NCBI GenBank assembly: GCA_003254885.1
Contig: QANT01005259.1
Coordinates: 1-22,343, forward strand
Source: Purshia tridentata
Taxonomy: Eukaryota > Streptophyta > Magnoliopsida > Rosales > Rosaceae
Length of the DNA: 22,343 nucleotides
Reading direction: 5' to 3'
The position numbers were made by a program, and so were the translations under genes. Below are positions 11,032 to 20,839 of the stretch, in pieces (positions within the stretch are counted from its first letter, which is position 1; every line of letters begins with the position of its first letter). Below the pieces are notes generated by a model. The model was not told the origin of the DNA, made no database searches, and saw nothing but the letters and a program-made list of their open reading frames with translations.

Positions 11032-11354
11032 TAGGGGTGAGAATGGGTCGGGTCGGGCCGATAATGGCCGATAATTTTATCCGACCCGACCAACTGACTT
11101 GACCATATTTCAAAACCAATAACCAACCTATCTACTGTGGGTCAAACGTAAGTCGGTTGCCAATAGAGAAATAATGGCCGATAAGGCCAATATAGGTGGT
11201 AAAAATAGGCCGATATTAATCAATTTCACAACCAATATCCAAACCAACTTTGATGGGTCCGTTGGTATTATCGACCCGACTTAGTGGGTCGAATGTTGGT
11301 TGAATTATTAACTGGCCGATAATGGCCAATAAAACCAACCCATTCCCACTCCTA
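11032..11354. mobile_element. hAT-type MITE, 323 bp, with 8-bp target-site duplication
   Basis: The left end reads TAGGGGTGAGAATGGGTCGG and the inverse of the right end reads TAGGAGTGGGAATGGGTTGG, 17 of 20 matching. The flanks are attaaggg (11024-11031) and attaaggc (11355-11362), an 8-bp target-site duplication with one mismatch, as for hAT elements. The interior is non-coding and full of GGCCGATAATGGCC-type repeats. It also carries a perfect 11-bp stem (11046-11056 with 11081-11091), like hAT subterminal repeats. Confidence 0.8.
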
Positions 11355-11362
11355 ATTAAGGC

Positions 11363-11775
11363 ACATACAGAGCCAATGTACTGAAAAGTTCGGACGATTT
11401 TGTTGGACCTGCACATGCATATTCAATATCATTGGGATAGGAAACAAGGCACTGAAAGAAGAGGACAGTCGACCATGTGCAAGAAAAATAAAAATAGATT
11501 TAGAACCTCGAAAGCCATATTGGAAATTAGCATTAATTAAGAGCCTGTTCTAATATTTTTTTGAACTACGTAAATGTGCTTTGGATTTGCATATGTGCTC
11601 TACATTTCAGTACACATCCTTGTTTTGCTTGTGTTCTAATCTTGATTCTTGACACTAGCTAGAAGATCATGGTGAGAAACAAAGGAGGCTAAGTAGTAAG
11701 TACCATTTGACGATTGTTTATAAAAGCAAATAAAGCCCATTGAGAGTCGGTCATGTCAAAATTCCATTGAATAAT
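11363..11775. other. Spacer downstream of the subtilase
   Basis: No coding frame or repeat was recognised. It probably contains the 3' untranslated region and poly(A) site of the minus-strand subtilase, but no signal is distinctive. Confidence 0.4.
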
Positions 11776-14189
11776 TCATATTGGTGACCCCCAAATGATA
11801 GCAATCGGGCTTCTAACTCTGTGAACTCCATCCTTCCACACCAAGCCTCCGAACTCCGGCTCTGTTTGCCGAGATTTCGTAGTGAAGGTAATCTTATAAG
11901 ACAGCTTCTGATTGACTCTGGTGAATTTCAGGGTCCGAGGCTGAACCTTAACATAAGCACCTTTGAATGGGGAAACTATGGCACGGTAATTTGAACTGGG
12001 AGGCCCAACATTAGTGACTGTTCTATGAAGGGTCAAAGCAGAAACATTTGTTCTCTCTGGAAACACAACTGAGATTGCTGGGTAGTTCAAATCCCCTGAT
12101 CTGGCCAGAGAGTGCCGGCAAGTTCTGTTGGAGTGTTGAGAAAAAGCCTTGAGCTGCATTGGAGTTAGCTTTTGTGTACAAAGGAATTCAAGATAATCCT
12201 GGGCCTCAATATCATACACCAAACCTGGGTCAAGAGCTTTCCTTGGGTTTATGTGTCCGGCTCCATGGTCATATGGGGTCGAAAGTGAAACCTTTGAGGC
12301 ATCTTTGAGAGAGTTGTGAGTGTTGTCATGAACATAAGCTGTTGTCATCAAGGCAGACTTTATTGCCGCTGGACTCCATTCAGGGTGCCTAGATTTGAGC
12401 AGAGCAGCAACGCCACTCACATGAGGGCAAGACATGGAAGTACCAGACAGTATATTGAACTTCACTCTCCGGTGATCCGTCGACAAACTTGATGGGCCTA
12501 GAGCTCCAGTCCAAGCAGCAAGAATGTTCACTCCTGGTGCCACCACATCGGGCTTCAGAATTTCCAGAGTGAGAAGATTTGGTCCTCTGGATGAAAATGC
12601 TGCCACAACCGGAGAGGGCTTAACCCCAACCCTGGTCCCAAGAAACTCCAGAGTTGCAGTTGCTCCTCTGCTTGTTAAAGCATAATGCTTTATTGCCTTT
12701 GCTTCAGTCTCTCCCACTGCAACTGCTGGAACAAGGTGACAATCCGCAACCAGCTCCTCTCCATTTGCACCCGTATTTGCCAAAATCATCCCAACTCCTC
12801 CGGCATCTTTCACCACCTGCCCCTTCTGTACTCGAGGATTAATCCCACGGTCACAAATCACAATCTTCCCGGTAATAACTTTCGGATCCAAGGTACCGTC
12901 CAAACACAATGAATTGGCATCAGGCGTACTCGAATTAGTACCCAAATACACAACAGGATATTGCCTCTTTGTTGACAGCATCATTCGGCCTTTATAGAGC
13001 GAAACCCCAGTAACAGATTTGCCATTTCCCAGCTTGACACTGGCCGGAAAATCTCTATCCATGGTGCTGGCACCAATGGTGGTTATCCACGGCGATACAT
13101 TGGCGAGGCTGACAGGTTCCGGCCCTCCATTTCCTGCGGAGCAGGACACGAACACCCCCATCTCCATCGCCCCAAATGCTGCAATTGACAAACTGTCCCT
13201 GTAATAAGAAGCCACCCCACCACCCAAAGAAATAGACAAAACGTTAACTCCGTCTGCAACTGCTCTGTCAACCGCCGCCATAATATCCGAGCTGAAGCAG
13301 CCACCAACCCAGCAGACCTTGTACACTGCAATTCTGGCACCAGGTGCCATTCCTCTGGCTGTACCTTTAGCATAGCCCAGAAGATTCGCACCGCGAACGG
13401 GAGAGCCGGCGACAGTGGCTGCAGTGTGGGACCCATGCCCGTCTTGGTCTCTGGGCGATTTGTACTCTGTTTGCTCATTGATTTTCCCGGTTTCAGCTTC
13501 GTATCCATGGTAGAAGATTCTGGCCCCCACAATTTTTTTGTTGCAGTGGTTTTTGGTGAAGCCACGGCCAGTCTCGCAAGCTCCTCCCCAACTGCGCGGC
13601 ACCGGCGTCATGCCGGTGTCGTTGAAGCTCTGGCTCTCTGGCCAGATTCCGGTGTCGAGTACTCCGACTATGACATCATGATCGGAGACTCTTTGAGACC
13701 AGACGTTGCTGGTGGTGTGATCATGTGGTTCGAGCCCAAGGAACAGGGGACTCCTTGTGGTGTGGAGTTGGTACTTTGTCTCTGGGAATACAGCCAAGAC
13801 TCCGTCTTGTTCCTCTAGCTTCTCGGCCTCTTGTTCACTCAACCGAGCAGCAACTCCATGGAAAGCAGTTAGTGTACTATGCACTGCTGGAGTATGTGCA
13901 TCATTACACTCAACCGAGCAGCAACTCCATGGAAAGCAGTTTGGTAATTGTAAATTATTCTTTCCTCATCTTCTTCATTTTGTTCTGCTTTGAAGAGCAC
14001 TGAGTTTACTTTTGATGAGTACCAATCGAGGTGATTGGAGAAAGATTCTGGCCTGGCTGACTTGTCCATTTGGATGATGTAAACCTTGTTATTTGGTAAT
14101 TGGGTTTTTGCAGAGAGCACGAGAATGTTGAAGAATAGGCAGGTTGTTGTTAGGATCAAAACCAGCCATTTCACTGGTTTTTCAGCCAT
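11776..14189 (-). CDS. SBT1.3-like subtilisin protease, disrupted by a 71-bp insertion in the propeptide
   Basis: A secreted serine protease of the plant SBT1 group. The start ATG (14189) precedes a hydrophobic signal peptide (about residues 1-27) and an I9 inhibitor propeptide beginning VYIIQMDKSA. This frame stops at 13871-13869. The rest is one open frame from about 13884 to the TGA at 11778-11776. Numbering the long frame from 13884, the catalytic residues are Asp77 (VLDTGIWP), His150 (DGHGSH), Asn252 (SAGNGG) and Ser483 (GTSMSCPHVSG), with a PA domain inserted between Asn and Ser and an Fn3-like C-terminus ending WGSPI. Without the insertion the protein would be about 780 aa, usual for the family. 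SBT1 genes are mostly intronless, so the break is either a mutation, a sequence or assembly error, or a newly tolerated intron. Overall similarity points to SBT1.3 (At5g51750). Confidence 0.9.
13836..13941. repeat. 35-bp direct repeat enclosing a 36-bp filler inside the subtilase
   Basis: Bases 13836-13870 and 13907-13941 are identical (minus strand: aactgctttccatggagttg...). The 36 bp between them (13871-13906) is unrelated to the family consensus. The net gain is 71 bp (not a multiple of three), which shifts the frame inside the conserved TAFHGVAARLS segment of the propeptide and doubles that segment. The pattern resembles staggered-break repair with filler DNA. Confidence 0.9.
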
Positions 14190-16071
14190 TTTCAGGCAAG
14201 GAAGAAGAAGAACTATTCTTCCTTGAAAAATGAAACGAGGAAAAAGATAGTGAAGTGGGAAGTGAGGAGGACTATTAAAATGGAATTTGGAGTCGATGGT
14301 GGGTAATAAAGATGGTTGGTTTGTTTCATGAATGCACAATTGTTGAGTAGATTTTGGAAAAAGCTGGCTATTGGCTGTCATGGTACAACAGTACAAGTTA
14401 AATTCTTTTTCTATCACAAAGAGTAAAAGAGTGTGATCGAAAAAGAAAGAAAAATTGATAAGTGTAGTGTGTACAATTTCTAATTTTCTATGCATAAATC
14501 ATACATAAAATTATACATACTGTACTGTTAATTGCTTTATAAAATCAATGGCATAACCATAAATCATGTTTTAAATACCACAAACATTATTAATTGGTTT
14601 TGCTGTGATTAATTTTAATTTTTTTAAAGTGGTTTAATTAATTAGTACTATTTAATTTCTAGTCCTAGTTATAGTTGTGCTAGTTGAATAAGGAGATCCT
14701 TGTCATTGCACATAATATTGTAATATTGATATCTACTGATGATCTTTAGGCGTAGTAAAAGTAGTAAAGTGAGAGGTAGAACCAGAACATATAATGAGGT
14801 TGCAAGCCTCACTGGGTACGTATGAGTGTGAAATTATGTTGTAAGTAACTCCTCCTTTAATACTGTGGGACTGTTTGTGTAAAATATATATGATCAGTCA
14901 ATATGCGGTCCCCGCAATCACAAGATATGCAGGGTTAAGTGGTAGACACATCTAAGCACCGCAAAGATGGAAAAAATCTCTTTAGTTTTTCCTTAATTGG
15001 TATTTGAAAACAACTCAAATGGTGTGTTTGGGTGATATATGCTGTAATATTTGATCAGAATTCAGCTGTACGTGTGATTGATATAAATATATAGTGGGTG
15101 ATCATACCTCTTAATGATGCCTGCTAGTGATGGTTTTGAAAAATGAGAGTTCACGTGTATTAAAGGAAGAAGATGTGAAAGACAAAGAAAGAGAGTTATA
15201 TAAGGAAAACTTCTGAAACATTTAAGGGGGATATGGATAGTGAAGCTGTCCATGTGTTGAGTTTACTTAGATAACCATGTCCAATTAACAGTGTAGCAGA
15301 CTCTAGCATGTAGCTAAAAATGAAGGATTAATCAAGTTTAGTAATAAGTAATGAGAAATTAAGAGGAAGTAGAAAAGAGAGAGTTGCAGTTGATGTGCAT
15401 TAATAATTTGAAGATGGTAAATAAAATTCAATTATTGGTGTTGGTGTAAAAGATGAGGTTGGATGGCGAGCAAGTATGAAGTATGACAGCTCAGTGGTTG
15501 GCACTAGTCCGTATCAAAAGGAAAAGGAGCATTAATTATTGACTGTGAGTGGCTGAGAGCAGTAATTTCACACATGGGGGTCCAAATCAGATATGCTCTG
15601 CAGCTTTGTGTTTGTAGAGGACATGTATGTTGGAAACCCATTCTCATACGGCAATGCCTCAGCCACTTGGGTACGTCTTTTGGTTGGTGGTCCTATAAAA
15701 AGAGTTACCACTGAGAGCGGTTACCATGGCGGTGGCGGTGCGGTGGTTTTTCAGCACCCACGCAGTAATGGCTACCTCTGTACAACACTATTTTCTACTC
15801 TCCCTCCTCCCAAAATATCTGAAACCTTATTTGAATTCCCGAGAGAGAATTGACTCATTTGAGTAGCTACTAGCTTAGCTAGGTTTAGGATTTAATTAAT
15901 TAGAACAAAAGTGTGTAATAGCGTTGGCTTGGCCGCTTAAACGTACTGATAATTTATAGCTAAGCTTAGATTTTATTTTAGGGGTTGCCTGAATTGTATG
16001 CTACTTTTGAATGCAAGTATAGTGCACCGCCCACTCAACACTATCACAAATGGCATTAGCAATGACATTAG
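14190..16071. other. Intergenic region upstream of the subtilase, no gene recognised
   Basis: It contains the minus-strand subtilase promoter and leader, then AT-rich sequence. Frames at 15062-15253 and 15593-15853 have no recognisable domain and ordinary intergenic composition. I found no RNA gene or bounded transposon. Confidence 0.45.
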
Positions 16072-16199
16072 CACTCATTGGATATCAATGGATATTGTTG
16101 GCCCAAGACCCTTCTTGGACTCATCCTCAATGGGCCTCAAATATTTCCAAACAAAACTAGTACACTTGGGTCCGTCCTCATTCCCAGCTGCCAAACCTT
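16072..16199 (-). pseudogene. 3' fragment of a 3-ketoacyl-CoA synthase gene
   Basis: About 128 bp align with bases 19363-19492, the C-terminal coding end of the KCS in this window, at roughly 75-80 percent identity by eye. Shared blocks include tggactcatcctcaatgggc and the CTGCCAAACC segment. On the minus strand it would encode the C-terminal VWQLGM...VWKxLRPIEDES end, but it has a one-base deletion just after VWQLGM that breaks the frame, and no other KCS sequence is attached. It is a dead scrap left by duplication and deletion, lying 230 bp beyond the 3' end of the P450. Confidence 0.85.
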
Positions 16200-16428
16200 T
16201 ATAGGAGTTATACGAAAGGTTTAAACAATGATGTGGCAAATTAATTACAAAATGTATTTATTCAAATTAGATAATTTAATGGTCTTTTTTTATTAAAAAA
16301 AGTTCAAAAAGAAACCCATGATCAGCACCTTAGTTTTGGCATGCATGACAAGTCTCTCGTTATTTACGTAGAGGAAGAGTCTTATTTTATAGTGATAAGG
16401 ATCAATACAATAATACAGTATAGTTCAA

Positions 16429-18796
16429 CTATGTAGTATATGGTCTTGGAGAGGCATGCACATAAAGACCCCGATTAATGGAGAGGGTGAGCTTTGTCCT
16501 GTATTTAACCTTTTTTTTCTCATCACTGAGCTTGAATATGAAGCTGCCTAAAAGCACAGCAGATATGATCTTCATCTGCCTATAAGCAAATTCCTTTCCT
16601 AGACAATTTCTTGGACCCGCCTGTGCAATAAAAAATTCAGAATTCCAATATAACATGCTTCTCTTCCTTTATGTTTTATATAAATTGTGTTAGACGGCAG
16701 TGCTAGAGTGATTAATAATATGTATAACATTTTTTTCTTACCCCGAAGGCTGTGAATTTGAATGGGCTTTCTTGCTGGAAAATGCCATTTTCGTCGAGCC
16801 ATCTTTCTGGCCGAAATTCTTCTGCATCATCACCCCAAATAAATTTCATCCTGCCCATGGCATAAGGTAGGAATGTCACCATGTCTCCTTTTTTGACACT
16901 AAATCCATCGGGCCAGGTATCATCAGAAAAACAAACCTTCGCATCCTATATATGACAGCATCACACATACTTGTTAAAAATTAATAAACTAAATGATCCA
17001 AATTCAGAAAAGCCAGGGAGTGACATATATCAGCTTAAACTTGCTATTCATGCATTTTAAAAGGCATTCATGCATTAGATATTAAATGTTAAAGTTACCA
17101 CTGGAACTGCAGGGTAGAGTCTGAGTGTTTCAGTCAAAGCTGCAAGAAGATATTGCATTTTGTCAAGGGCTTCATTAGTAAGGCTTGCTGCAAGCTCGTC
17201 AATGCTTGAATAACTTTTCAGATTTGTTGCCTCTCTAACTTCCTGTGCAATCTTTTGTTGTATGTGAGGATGCTTGCAGAGCATATAAACAAACCATGAA
17301 AGAGTGCCAGCCGTTGTGTCTTTTCCGGCAACAATTAAAGAGAGGATAAAATCTCTTAAGTACTTTGGATCAGCCTCTCCCAATTCCAAAAGCCTTGAGA
17401 CAACGTCTTGTTTCTTTAACATCATCAATTCATCATCGTTGTATTAATAATGATAATAATAATAATAATTATAAAATACATACAGAAGGCCTGGAAGGTA
17501 ACTCACAGGTAGCTCATCTTCTGAATTATGGACTGCTTCAATCTTGCTTTTGATTAATTTATACAGAAATTCATCCATCACTTTGATATCATTCCTTAGC
17601 ACTGCTTCTAAACCAATGTTTAAGTACCGTCTGATCTTCCATAAGAAATCACCATACCGATAGAGGGTAATTTCGTTTGCTTCATCAAAAGCATTAGAAA
17701 ACCTGGTACTCTCTTCATTTGTTCCATGCATGGTATCTAGTTCGATACCAAGGAGGATCATAACCATTGAATCTAAGGTTGTTTTGGCAAACAAATCCTT
17801 CAAACCAACAAACATCAAGATTAATATTTATATTTGCAAAACAAGTGAAATAATTAGCAACTTTAGGTGAATATTAATGAAATATCGCAAACTTACTTGG
17901 ATCTCTATTGATTGGTTGCAGGTTGCAGCTTCAGAAATTATCCGAGCAAGTTTTAATGCTTTGGCTTTGAAGACTTTACTGCTCAACTCTCTCCTTACCT
18001 TCGTTGATAATTCATATTTCGATTGCATCCTCTGATGCCGCCATCTTTCCGCATCCACAGTGAAGATCCCATCGCCCCCAATAGCTGACAAAATGCTGTG
18101 GTGGTACAACCCCTGCAACACCGGCAGGTCGGAAATTAAAACTTGTATTAATTAATCCTTTTTAATAATTAGATATCTTTGGTGATTTTAACTTGAATGG
18201 ACTACATTATACATATGCAGTTTCATACTTTGTATATATAATATATATATTAATCAAACTGGCCGAAAAAATGACTACTTGCACTGAGAGTCTCAAGAGT
18301 GTGAGATGTATATATATATATACACATATGCTGACGTGGACACTCGTAATGAATAATTGAGTGCTAGCATGGACATGTACGTAGTGTAGAGGTGTATCAA
18401 GTTTATATTAAAAAATAATCTTATCAAAAGACCCTAATCTAAAGCTCCAATGAATTTTTATTGTTGCAATAACATGAATCAATTTCTTCCTTTAGCGTGA
18501 TAGCATACCTTGCCATAGTTTGCAAAGTTTGTTTTGAGGATGTATTCAATATTTGCTGTATCTGTGGTGTAAACCTCATCATTTCTGAACAAACCAAGCA
18601 TCCTGTAAGTTTTGTGTTTGCATGCAAGCCCAGTGATGTAATGGTGCAGCTTACGGAAGTGGATAATATGGTTGAAGACTGTCCCGGCAACAGGATGGTA
18701 TCTCTTTTTCTTTGCATGGGATTTAATCATAACTATAACTAAAATTACTGCTAAACTTATAGCTATTGAAGCCAAGGGAGTCGAAAGAAAATCCAT
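16429..18796 (-). CDS. Cytochrome P450, CYP704 family (704C1-like), six exons, 501 aa
   Basis: Minus-strand exons: 18796-18509, 18112-17897, 17797-17507, 17413-17099, 16945-16742 and 16620-16429. All introns are GT-AG and phase 0, with no internal stop. The ER membrane anchor is residues about 7-25. The I-helix motif AGKDTT is at 294-299, ETLR (K-helix ExxR) at 360-363, FRPERW at 414-419, and the heme loop FGAGPRNCLG has Cys444. These and the early YHPVAGT and KTYRMLGLF segments match CYP704. Family members hydroxylate long-chain fatty acids, often at the omega end, for example in sporopollenin formation (CYP704B); the substrate of this one is unknown. Introns contain TA-rich microsatellites (18235-18252, 18307-18323) and a TAA-type repeat (17443-17472). 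It appears functional. The start ATG is the first that leaves only a short tail before the anchor. Confidence 0.92.
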
Positions 18797-19049
18797 GATC
18801 GATCTACTCTCTATGTAGGGATGATGAAGATCGAAAATATAATATATACATATATAGCCCAAGGAATTAATTGAAAAACAATCATATATTCATATATAGA
18901 GGAGGAAAAGTGCATTCATGTGCTTTGCATGTGGACCATTTTTTCGGTTGGCAGTTGTCTTAATTATCTAATAAATTAGGTGTCCTGATTAGGGCAGCAA
19001 ATTTTGATTTAAACTCTGAGAATTGAGACTAGATACCAATATTTTATTG

Positions 19050-19086
19050 GCCTAAAATCACAGCAGAAATGATCTTCATCTGCCTA
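19050..19086 (-). pseudogene. 37-bp scrap of a CYP704 last exon
   Basis: The bases gcctaaaatcacagcagaaa and onward to tctgccta match 16546-16582 in the last exon of the neighbouring P450 at 35 of 37 positions. On the minus strand this covers the RQMKIISAVL part just after the heme loop. Sequence on both sides is unrelated. It lies 257 bp beyond the 3' end of the KCS. Confidence 0.75.
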
Positions 19087-19342
19087 AGGAGGACTGCCTT
19101 TTAACTTTAAGTAACTAAACTTGCTTATCAAACAACGGTTGTGCATGTCAGTACGACACTAAAACCGTCGCAATACTAATAAATTCACACTTTGTTAAAA
19201 AAATATAAAAAATAAAAAAGAATCGACGAAAAGAAATCTTTAATAAATACTTTGATTCGGCCCAAAAAAGAAAAACAAAAGCAGATGGAGAAAACGTATC
19301 TTTAACATCATGGGCCTTAATGCTTTTTTTAACCGTTATCAA

Positions 19343-20839
19343 TTAAACTCCTTGCTCGCCGGCAGCCATTGGATACCGACAGATACTGTCGGCCCATGGG
19401 CCTTTAGTGGACTCATCCTCAATGGGCCTTAAACATTTCCATACTAGACTTGTGCACTTGGGCCCAGTCCCCATTCCAAGCTGCCAAACCTTGTCACCTT
19501 TCTTCACTCTCTGTTTGGCTTCCAAGTACGCCAACTCATACCACAGCGAAGAAGACGACTGGTTTCCGAACCTGTGCAGTGTCATCAAAGCAGCCTCCAT
19601 ATCCCTCTCCCCAAGCTTCAAGCCTTTCCCCAATTCCCTTATCAGTTGCCTCCCTGAAGTCGGCAAACAGAAATGCTCTATCACAGTCCTGAAATTCGGC
19701 ACGTAAATCTCCGCAGATTTGTCGATGAATCTCTTCCTTATTATCGAAACCCAGTGCCAGAATTTCTCTAAAAACGGCAGGATTGAAGAACCCATAAGCA
19801 CAACGTTCCAACGGAGGAAATCTCCAGCAACGTGCAGTACATCCCTCTTCACTGTAACGCCAAGTTTTCCACTGGAGTCTTCTTCGCGGATGGTTGAGAG
19901 ATAAGCCCTGTCGTCGAAGGCTTTCTGGGTCCTCAGTGTACGGAAAAGTTCGTACCTTGAAGATTTGATTTCTGATTTTTTATTTGTGAGCAAGATTGCC
20001 GCACTCCCCATTCGGAAGAGGCAGTTGAGGATCAACTTGGGTCGCTCGTGGCCTGCGTACCAGCCACTGGATAAAATTTCTGTGCTAAGGACAATGGCAT
20101 AAGAATTGCTGTGAACTTTTAGAAGATTTTGAGCCATGTCAATGGCTAGAGCGCTTGCACTGCAGCCCATGCCAGAAAGATTATAGCTCTTGATGTCACT
20201 TCTCATGGAGTATTTGTTAATCACAATGGAGCAGAGAGAAGGAGAGGGACAGAAACCGCTACAGTTTACTATGAGTATGTCGATGTTGGTGGGAGAGAGC
20301 TTGGTTTTGGCGAGGAGGTCATCCATGATGGGGAAGAGGACCATATGGACTTCTTTGATGGATTCTTGGTGATTTGATTTTGGTGGAATGTAGTGCAAGG
20401 CTGGAGGGAGATAGGTCTCTTGGCTCAGTCCTGAAGAAGTGAGGACTTTGGCCATAAAAGCTATGCTTTCGCTGTCGAAAGATTCGATCATGGAGGCATT
20501 TTCAATGAAGTAGGAGAAGGGGACTCTGCAGAAGCTTGGTGGTGTCAGACATGAGAAGTCTACCAAATAGACTTTACAAGACTTGGAGAAGTAAGGCCTG
20601 AGGATGAAGAAGATGATGAAACAGGAAATAGGAATGAAATGGAAAATGGGTTTCCGATTTTGTAGGATAAATAAAGCTTCAAGGGATGTTACAAGTATGA
20701 GCACGAAAAGGCTTAGAAGTTCTGAGAAAGTTGAATGAAGCTGCTTTGGTAAGAGAGTAGCACTGGAAGGGGTGGTATCGATGGTGGTATTGAGCAGAGG
20801 ATCATGGCCCTCATGGCATTGCTTAGAAAGAGGTTCCAT
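19343..20839 (-). CDS. 3-ketoacyl-CoA synthase with Pro in place of the catalytic His (498 aa)
   Basis: KCS enzymes catalyse the condensing step of very-long-chain fatty-acid elongation on the ER, feeding wax and cuticle lipids. This single-exon gene has two N-terminal membrane segments (about 41-60 and 66-82), a FAE1/CUT1-type condensing domain with nucleophile Cys226 in LSGMGCSAS, and Asn426 in LHRFGNQSSSSLWYEL. The usual third catalytic residue, His in the HAGGR-type block, is Pro393 (FCLPTSGR). The spacing to Asn (33 residues) matches FAE1 (His391, Asn424), so the replacement is real rather than a gap. From memory a similar block occurs in the KCS3/KCS12-type branch, but I could not check this. 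The protein may be catalytically altered or regulatory; Arabidopsis KCS3 is reported as a negative regulator of wax elongation. The first ATG gives the family's usual length. Confidence 0.9.
   Translation of the reverse strand: MEPLSKQCHEGHDPLLNTTIDTTPSSATLLPKQLHSTFSELLSLFVLILVTSLEALFILQNRKPIFHFIPISCFIIFFILRPYFSKSCKVYLVDFSCLTPPSFCRVPFSYFIENASMIESFDSESIAFMAKVLTSSGLSQETYLPPALHYIPPKSNHQESIKEVHMVLFPIMDDLLAKTKLSPTNIDILIVNCSGFCPSPSLCSIVINKYSMRSDIKSYNLSGMGCSASALAIDMAQNLLKVHSNSYAIVLSTEILSSGWYAGHERPKLILNCLFRMGSAAILLTNKKSEIKSSRYELFRTLRTQKAFDDRAYLSTIREEDSSGKLGVTVKRDVLHVAGDFLRWNVVLMGSSILPFLEKFWHWVSIIRKRFIDKSAEIYVPNFRTVIEHFCLPTSGRQLIRELGKGLKLGERDMEAALMTLHRFGNQSSSSLWYELAYLEAKQRVKKGDKVWQLGMGTGPKCTSLVWKCLRPIEDESTKGPWADSICRYPMAAGEQGV

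Noticed and set aside
13426..13818. 130-codon plus-strand frame inside the subtilase
   Set aside because: Shadow of the conserved minus-strand coding sequence.
13869..14495. Upstream ATG at 14495 as the subtilase start
   Set aside because: It would put about 100 unrelated residues before a clear signal peptide; the ATG at 14189 gives the family's usual N-terminus.
15593..15853. 86-codon plus-strand frame upstream of the subtilase
   Set aside because: No domain, no splice partners, and an ordinary composition; not supported as a gene.
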